NCBI RefSeq assembly: GCF_023283945.1
Contig: NZ_JAKIKW010000029.1
Coordinates: forward strand, 1 to 56,334
DNA: 56,334 bases
Reading direction: 5' to 3'
Source: Shewanella gelidimarina
GTDB taxonomy: Bacteria > Pseudomonadota > Gammaproteobacteria > Enterobacterales > Shewanellaceae
This document shows positions 51,138 to 56,334 of the stretch, in pieces. The notes beneath the pieces are model-generated. The model ran no database searches. It was not told the DNA's origin and worked only from the letters and a program-made list of their open reading frames with translations. The translations under genes were made by a program, and so were the position numbers. The stretch's first letter is position 1; every line of letters starts with the position of its first letter.

Positions 51138-52580
51138 CTACTCCCCATATCCGAGTGTTTTCATTAACGCACCAGGGGCGAGCGCTTCAGAAGATTTCTT
51201 GGCATCAACCTCATGACTTTTTTCATTTGGCTTTTGCTGTACAAGCTCAACGGCCCCTTGCATCAAACGTGATTCTAACTTTTTAGCTGCGAGCAAAAGA
51301 CTGCCTTCTTGTGTGTAATCAGGTTTTGATTCCTTTAAAAGCAACATCGGTTTTAAATCTTCAAATCGATGATACTCGCCATGATTCAAGGCATCGATAG
51401 GGGCACGTAATAAAGCAAATTGCTCATCAAAAACATGATCGATCGCATGCGTGCTCAGATCCTGTTGTTCTGGAGCCATATAGGTCAAGTAGTACAACGT
51501 TGCTTGCACGAGGCTGACTGCAATAGCTGGAATTCCAGCCGAGCGTTGATGTAGATGCATTTTAAGGGTGCTAATAGGCGTAACTTGATTGTACATAAAG
51601 CCAGTATGTAAGATTCGGTCGCACAATCGATTCCAAAAAGAGCTATTTAAATCGCAGCTGGCTAAAGCCAATGAACCTCGACGAATTGTACGACGTGTAA
51701 TGGTCATTTCTTTGCTAAATAGATCAAGAGTCGAAAATGTTCCGACGAAAATCAATGATGCGCCAATTCGATTAAATATTTCCTCAACAAATTTCATCGA
51801 CGTTTTTTCGTTGGTGCCAATTTTCAACTCGACTGGTGAAGACGCAAAGTTTTGAGCCTCATCGATAATGATGGTACCTATCCCGTGGACGATTACAGCT
51901 TTACGTACAGCGGTAATTAACTCCGAAACTGTGCTTTTACGATTCACGTACTTGTACTTTTCAGCCGTTACCTTATCTATAGCTTCCAATATGCTCTGTA
52001 ATAAGGCTTTCTGACCTTTCCTGTCATGATGTTCAATGTAGATATAAGTTACTTGAGTGAATCGAAGTGGAATAGGCTCCTGGCCTTTCACCCGATACTC
52101 AGTATGCTCTATGACCTGTTCAATCTGCTTAAGTGCCATACTGATCATTTTGGTTTTCCCCCGACCTGACAATCCGCAAAGTAAGTAACTAAATGCAGTA
52201 TCGAATAGACCCAACCTATCAATATTTGTAGCCTGAATGGGTTCAGCTTTATCCTGCTCAATCGCCGAGAGCACTCGCCTAAGTTCGGGATTCAAAGGAT
52301 TTCTATGACGGTAGCCATCCTCTATCGAATGCCGCAAGACTTCATAAATTTTAGCAGCCTCATCTTGGCAAACATGCGTATCAAATAAATTGCCGAGAAC
52401 TGAACGAGTGTAGTAACCATGCAAGTCACTAGGCACATCACTCAAATCTACCTCATCGACAAAAGGCACATCACAGTTTTTCTGCACCTCTGATATTGAA
52501 AGGGGAAATCCCAGCCCCTCGATAAGTGGGTTCCCCCGCATCGATGGATTTGGATGACGAATGTAGGTTGCTTTAACCAT
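51138..52580 (-). CDS. tnsC: TnsC, AAA+ transposition regulator
   Basis: The 480-residue AAA+ protein has Walker A GLSGRGKT (136-143) and Walker B GTIIIDEAQNF, and ends in a charged tail. It forms ATP-dependent filaments linking the target selector to TnsA/TnsB. The ATG at 52580 has GAGGAGG upstream and overlaps the tnsB stop by 8 bp; an in-frame upstream start would add 12 residues without a ribosome site. Length is shorter than Tn7 TnsC (555). Confidence 0.93.
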   Translation of the reverse strand: MVKATYIRHPNPSMRGNPLIEGLGFPLSISEVQKNCDVPFVDEVDLSDVPSDLHGYYTRSVLGNLFDTHVCQDEAAKIYEVLRHSIEDGYRHRNPLNPELRRVLSAIEQDKAEPIQATNIDRLGLFDTAFSYLLCGLSGRGKTKMISMALKQIEQVIEHTEYRVKGQEPIPLRFTQVTYIYIEHHDRKGQKALLQSILEAIDKVTAEKYKYVNRKSTVSELITAVRKAVIVHGIGTIIIDEAQNFASSPVELKIGTNEKTSMKFVEEIFNRIGASLIFVGTFSTLDLFSKEMTITRRTIRRGSLALASCDLNSSFWNRLCDRILHTGFMYNQVTPISTLKMHLHQRSAGIPAIAVSLVQATLYYLTYMAPEQQDLSTHAIDHVFDEQFALLRAPIDALNHGEYHRFEDLKPMLLLKESKPDYTQEGSLLLAAKKLESRLMQGAVELVQQKPNEKSHEVDAKKSSEALAPGALMKTLGYGE

Positions 52581-54756
52581 GGTAAACCTCCTCATACGGT
52601 ACCGAGGTTGGATCAACCCAAGTATTAGTTGCAGCGCTCTGAGTCATTTCCGTCTTAGTGTTACCGCCAGATAACGCCGCGATCATGTTCTTTCCATCTT
52701 GATGTTTCTGCACTATCCCCTCGACAGCACCTCGTTCTTTGATACCCGCCGCAATACCTTTTGCTTTCGTCTTTTTCAAGCCCTTTAAATTACGTTTCAA
52801 CTGTTCTTCCCCGCGACTTAAGTCCATGAAATTAATGACCTCGGCGGTAAAACGCTTTTCACTGAGTAATGCCAACTGACCTTTTACAATTTCTAAACGA
52901 TGCATCACGCTAGCCCAAAGCTGATTTTTATAGGCTTCACTGCGGTCGGTAAGGTTTAATTGATATAGCACTCTAGTCTCATCATCGCGATACCAGATAT
53001 GGTTAGTACTACAATCTGTGTATCGCACCGCAATCTGTTTACGACCGAAATTTTTAGCCTCATCAATCTTTTTCAATTTTTCAAATTTATCTGAGCTATA
53101 AAATAAGCCACGGAAAAACACACCCTGTGCTCGAATGGTGCCTTTAACTTCGGGAAGCAACGCAAATATCAATCTATCGCGAGAAATGGTCGGGGTGATC
53201 ATCATATTTGAAAGGCCATATACCCATGCATCTCGAGAAGTAAATGCAACATCGTCACGTTCCATCTCAAATGTGCGACCATTGATGCGCTCAGAGGTAT
53301 TATTGCTGACCAGGATGGTTTTGATGAGAATCTTCATAAACTCATCGTAGGTATAAAGCGCACGGCGGGAGGCATGCTTATCTTCATATCTATATACTTT
53401 TTCTACTCTGCCCGCCTCGTATGTAATTGCTCTTTTTTGCGCGGTATCAAATGTCTTCTCAACAGTGCCCTTGCAGTCTCCTCGATGGTAGGCATTGAGA
53501 TTAACAATGCTTACACCAATAAGTCCTTTCACCAAAGACGATAAATTTTTATCAGAGTTCTCTGTTCCTCTATCTCCAGTTAGCTCTCGACACACGTGAT
53601 GACAGGGCCAATCAGCCTCTTCAATATCCACTCCAAATTGCTTACAGAAAGCCACTTTCTCAGTAAAAGCATTCAGCAGAGCTTGCCCAGCGCCATGCCA
53701 ATCAGGGCCATGAAAGCAGACATGCACTCCCACTATCATCCCAGTTACTGTATCAATCACAAAATAAATGATTGGTCTGCCGATACTGAGTAGCTCATTG
53801 CTGAAGGGATAACGAATGTAGATATCAGCTACCGTGCTGTCGATTTCATAGCGACTAGTCGGCCCACGGAGACCTTTATGCGCGACTCCAGTTTTACCTG
53901 CATGGTCTCGCTCATAATTTTTTTGACCTACCCTCTTTCGGATCCAATCTAAACGACTAATAATTTTATTTAACTGACGTTTAAATGCTCGAGATGAAAT
54001 GAGATTACGCCGATCAAGTACCATTCGAAATGGCTCAGCAATATCTTCATCAGGCGCTTCTTTTGGTTTGATCACTGTAGATAGATATGAGCCACAAAAC
54101 TCTTTGTAAATATCTTCCAGAACGACTTGCTGGCCATTTCTAATTTTTGTTGAAAATTTTCGAATATTATCAACATCCAACTGCGTCACTTGGCGAAAAG
54201 GATTACCATATTTCGTCTCTCTGCCAGGTTTACTGGCAAGGTTAATAGCGCCATCAACAAGCGACTCAGGAGCTTCGCGTAAAGAAAATTGTTTGCCACA
54301 GAAAAAATACTGCGGTAACAAAGAATTTTTAATACCTCCCATGACGAAATATCGATTAATGCTGCCTGTAATAAATTTCTTGCTAGTTCCAGAGCTTTCA
54401 ACCAACTCGGCAACAATGCCTTCGACTGGACCATAGAGATAATTACAGAGGATTTCATCATCTTCAATCAGGGGGGAAATGGCCATCCATGCCTTGTCAC
54501 GCTTTATCAGATGCTTTTCACTAATCGACTCATCTATTGCAAACAATTCTTGCGGCAAGTCATGGGACTCCATCCTCCATGCACAAGTCCTCAGCATTTC
54601 TGCAACATACAAAGCGTTTAAAACCTTGGGACGACGAGGGATCTGATCGAGTAAATCTGACACTGCAATTTGTTCGGTGGCATCGTTCACATGAACAATC
54701 AATAACTCCACAGCCTTCCGCTTCCCGTTCGACACCAACTTTTGATTAACGAGCAT
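52573..54756 (-). CDS. tnsB: TnsB, DDE transposase
   Basis: The 727-residue protein is a Mu/TnsB-type transposase with the catalytic triad Asp306 (YEIDSTVADIY), Asp395 (TGDRGTENSD) and Glu433 (GTVEKTFDTAQ). It has a preceding DNA-binding region and a C-terminal charged tail that should contact TnsC. Length matches Tn7 TnsB (702). It overlaps tnsA by 11 bp. GAGGTG lies upstream of the ATG. Confidence 0.95.
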   Translation of the reverse strand: MLVNQKLVSNGKRKAVELLIVHVNDATEQIAVSDLLDQIPRRPKVLNALYVAEMLRTCAWRMESHDLPQELFAIDESISEKHLIKRDKAWMAISPLIEDDEILCNYLYGPVEGIVAELVESSGTSKKFITGSINRYFVMGGIKNSLLPQYFFCGKQFSLREAPESLVDGAINLASKPGRETKYGNPFRQVTQLDVDNIRKFSTKIRNGQQVVLEDIYKEFCGSYLSTVIKPKEAPDEDIAEPFRMVLDRRNLISSRAFKRQLNKIISRLDWIRKRVGQKNYERDHAGKTGVAHKGLRGPTSRYEIDSTVADIYIRYPFSNELLSIGRPIIYFVIDTVTGMIVGVHVCFHGPDWHGAGQALLNAFTEKVAFCKQFGVDIEEADWPCHHVCRELTGDRGTENSDKNLSSLVKGLIGVSIVNLNAYHRGDCKGTVEKTFDTAQKRAITYEAGRVEKVYRYEDKHASRRALYTYDEFMKILIKTILVSNNTSERINGRTFEMERDDVAFTSRDAWVYGLSNMMITPTISRDRLIFALLPEVKGTIRAQGVFFRGLFYSSDKFEKLKKIDEAKNFGRKQIAVRYTDCSTNHIWYRDDETRVLYQLNLTDRSEAYKNQLWASVMHRLEIVKGQLALLSEKRFTAEVINFMDLSRGEEQLKRNLKGLKKTKAKGIAAGIKERGAVEGIVQKHQDGKNMIAALSGGNTKTEMTQSAATNTWVDPTSVPYEEVYHG

Positions 54757-55633
54757 GATTCACCTCAACAGGCATCATAGAGACAGGTCGATTGAGGTTA
54801 ATTTTCTCGCATAAATTAAGTTTGAGGACATGTGTATACACGAAGTGTTGAAACAGACACTGACACTGAAACAGTTCAATACCAACGTCCTCTGCAACGA
54901 TGACCAGCACCTCACGTACGGTGGCCTCTTCTAAGGCAGAAAAGTGATGGCGAAAGCGCAGTAAAACGATAGCTTTAAATTCATCACTAACATCAAGATA
55001 CTCAGGAAAATCCTTACACTCACGTAGATATCTAAAGTTTTGAGTTACATTTTCATCGAAACTCTTCTCTGTTATGAGTACCCATGCCACATTTAACCGC
55101 CGCCAATACTCGCATTCAAGCGCGAGTTTGGCCTCTGTTCTTGCAACCGCAACAGGATGAGTTACCGTTCGTTCAAAACTGCTTGAGTATTTGAAACTAT
55201 AGGCAGCTAATTTATGTCTCCCATCTGGGAATTCCATCACTAACACATAGTCGGTTGTCATGGTTTTAGCCGGTACTAGTCCATCAAAAGCATCTTTGTC
55301 GAGATAAGAGCCAGGATGTAAGATTTGCATCTCATCCGCCAACTTCAAGGTGTCTTCAAGAGGCAAAGGATACTGCTCTAGGATATCGATTACTTTCGGA
55401 TCTTGTTCAAACCAGAGGAATGGCATAAGTTCGCCGCGACTCAGTAGATGATGGTCGCGTTTAGTCTTCCAACTGTAAACTATTTGTCCTTGTCCGATCG
55501 TATGAGACTGACGAACGGTTACCCATGGCCGATAACCATTCTTCTTTACTTCACGCAGGTACTTTTCAATACGATTCAGTTCGGGTTGGGTGATCGTAGG
55601 TTGCGTTAACTTTTTACATTTCGGTTTACTCAT
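54746..55633 (-). CDS. tnsA: TnsA, restriction-endonuclease-like transposase subunit
   Basis: The 295-residue protein has catalytic residues matching Tn7 TnsA: Glu68 (RGELMPFLWFEQDP), Asp128 (TTDYVLVMEF) and Lys148 in AAYSFKYS (Tn7: E63, D114, K132). With TnsB it cuts both strands so that the element moves by cut-and-paste. It is first in the operon and lies closest to the presumed right end, as in Tn7. GGAGAA precedes the ATG. Confidence 0.93.
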   Translation of the reverse strand: MSKPKCKKLTQPTITQPELNRIEKYLREVKKNGYRPWVTVRQSHTIGQGQIVYSWKTKRDHHLLSRGELMPFLWFEQDPKVIDILEQYPLPLEDTLKLADEMQILHPGSYLDKDAFDGLVPAKTMTTDYVLVMEFPDGRHKLAAYSFKYSSSFERTVTHPVAVARTEAKLALECEYWRRLNVAWVLITEKSFDENVTQNFRYLRECKDFPEYLDVSDEFKAIVLLRFRHHFSALEEATVREVLVIVAEDVGIELFQCQCLFQHFVYTHVLKLNLCEKINLNRPVSMMPVEVNHAR

Positions 55634-56223
55634 TTACTATTCTCCATATGGTCATAACTTGGAGGATAGTTCAAAACAACAAACCAGACAAACACATTAA
55701 GCCATTGTTATTATTACAATAATTATATAGAACTGCTAATATTCCAAATTTCAAAAAAATAAGAAGTCATAATTCTCAGTGGGTTAACTAATGAATATTT
55801 ACAGCTGTTAATATTGCAAAACACAGGTCTTAATCGCCATTTCAGATTGAAGAACCTATCGGTAATCAAAAAATACATGGGGTTATTTTTATGTCGATGG
55901 TAAACATTTATGATTCTGACTAGATGAGTACTCCAGAAGCATGCTTTCAAACTGACTTCTGTACCCCATCCTCCCCCCATATTGTTAGAGAATAATTTGA
56001 TGCTTTGGATGAATAGAAAGCCAGGATGAGTTCTTTTTTGGTCGTCAAACGGCATGAGACAACGACAATGTTTACATGACCTTTTGGGGAATTTATTAGC
56101 TATCAAGTTGCTTTGTCGTAGCCTATGAGCAAGCAACATCTTATCTGTATAAAGTTTGTCCAGAAATGAGACTGGGGGTGTAACTCGTTTATGTCCGTGC
56201 GACGTGAAGTCGTATGAAGCGTT
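55634..56223. other. Region between tnsA and the IS3 insertion (right-end side of the Tn7-like element)
   Basis: This region must hold the tns promoter and, if intact, the right end with TnsB sites. The closest match to the inverse of the left motif is GATTCTGACTAGAT at 55912-55925 (11 of 14), with a poorer one (CTTTCAAACTGACT) at 55944. No TGACA end follows either. A 138-codon frame on the minus strand (55723-56139) contains KRSCKHCRCLMPFD but its middle is low quality; I do not call it a gene. ATTGT-N7-ACAAT at 55704-55720 may be promoter-associated. Confidence 0.4.
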
Positions 56224-56334
56224 TGAAGTGGCATAGTTAATTTGGCCATCTAGTTAGAGGTTGATATTATGGCCTCGTTATTATTTAGGTGATCGTATGA
56301 CTAAACGTATAAAACGTAATTTTACCCCCGAATT
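56224..56334 (+). mobile_element. Left end of the same IS3-type element, cut by the window edge
   Basis: TGAAGTGGCATAGTTAATTT begins the copy that repeats the first 108 bases of the window in inverted orientation. It includes the same small-ORF start and runs off the end at the same internal position (ACCCCCGA). Confidence 0.75.
56297..56334 (+). CDS. IS3-family OrfA, N-terminal fragment
   Basis: The first twelve codons (MTKRIKRNFTPE) are identical to the partial gene at the window start and run off the edge. They are typical of an IS3 OrfA start. Confidence 0.55.
   Translation, partial: MTKRIKRNFTPE

Larger units (their letters stand above)
47608..56223 (-). mobile_element. Compact Tn7-like transposon with two TniQ proteins
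   Basis: The minus-strand operon tnsA-tnsB-tnsC-tniQ-tnsD is complete and its genes overlap or abut. The left boundary is set at TGTCATATC (47608) because it begins the first of three evenly spaced motifs. The right boundary is only an upper limit: the sequence beyond tnsA is cut by the IS3 insertion at 56224 and I could not find a clear matching end. The cargo is small: one Phd-type antitoxin gene. No Cas gene and no CRISPR array is in the window. Confidence 0.7.

Noticed and set aside
55723..56139. 138-codon frame on the minus strand with Cys/His residues
   Set aside because: No ribosome binding site of note, composition unlike a folded protein in its second half, and no family recognised. 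It lies where transposon-end DNA is expected.

Overview
The window looks like a marine gammaproteobacterium of the Shewanella type. The evidence is a complete cytochrome c nitric-oxide reductase cluster, several multihaem c-type cytochromes exported as lipoproteins or with Tat signals, small families typical of Shewanella and Vibrio (DUF3297, DUF2325, DUF2799, a probable DUF3083), a FadL-type porin and a MSHA-like pilin. This assignment is by protein recognition only. Both window ends carry the same ~110 bp left end of an IS3-type element in opposite orientation, so the window is probably one draft-assembly contig that stops in a multicopy insertion sequence.

Layout. 1-2.9 kb: IS3 end, an AraC regulator cut by it, and an octahaem cytochrome lipoprotein. 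3-11.7 kb: a probable DUF3083 gene, then the nitric-oxide reductase region as two converging operons: norE/norF-norQ-norE/norF on the plus strand and norC-norB-norD plus two small genes on the minus strand. 12.3-18.9 kb: a LysR regulator divergent from a monooxygenase/oxidoreductase pair, small conserved genes, a eukaryotic-type glutathione synthetase, a deoxycytidylate deaminase-like enzyme and an SDR. 19.3-28.1 kb: a B12-binding radical SAM protein, FadL, a pilin, a carnitine/choline acyltransferase, a solitary RebB-type R-body protein and a DUF2325 protein with a strong Fur box. 28.4-40 kb: a secreted protein, a ToxR/ToxS-like pair, a Tat cytochrome with its lipoprotein partner, secreted proteins, an M15 peptidase, a second AraC regulator and a second octahaem cytochrome.

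From about 23 kb to 42 kb the intergenic spaces are filled with a family of short palindromic repeats (core close to ATGGGTGGCCATGTTATTT). It is probably the REP family mobilised by the two REP-associated tyrosine transposase (RAYT) genes at 40.5-42.2 kb, one intact and one truncated. Two units consist of RAYT flanks without the gene, and one of these was later split by a 287 bp MITE with a TA target duplication.

42.9-47.4 kb is an AT-rich segment with an XRE/DUF2975 pair and an M13 metallopeptidase. It lies between a decayed and an intact IS6-family copy in the same orientation, like an IS26-type pseudo-compound transposon. 47.6-56.2 kb is a compact Tn7-like transposon: tnsA-tnsB-tnsC-short tniQ-long tniQ/tnsD in one operon, no Cas genes, and three spaced copies of a 14 bp motif at the presumed left end beginning TGT. 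Its right end was not found with confidence and may be disrupted or beyond the terminal IS3 insertion.
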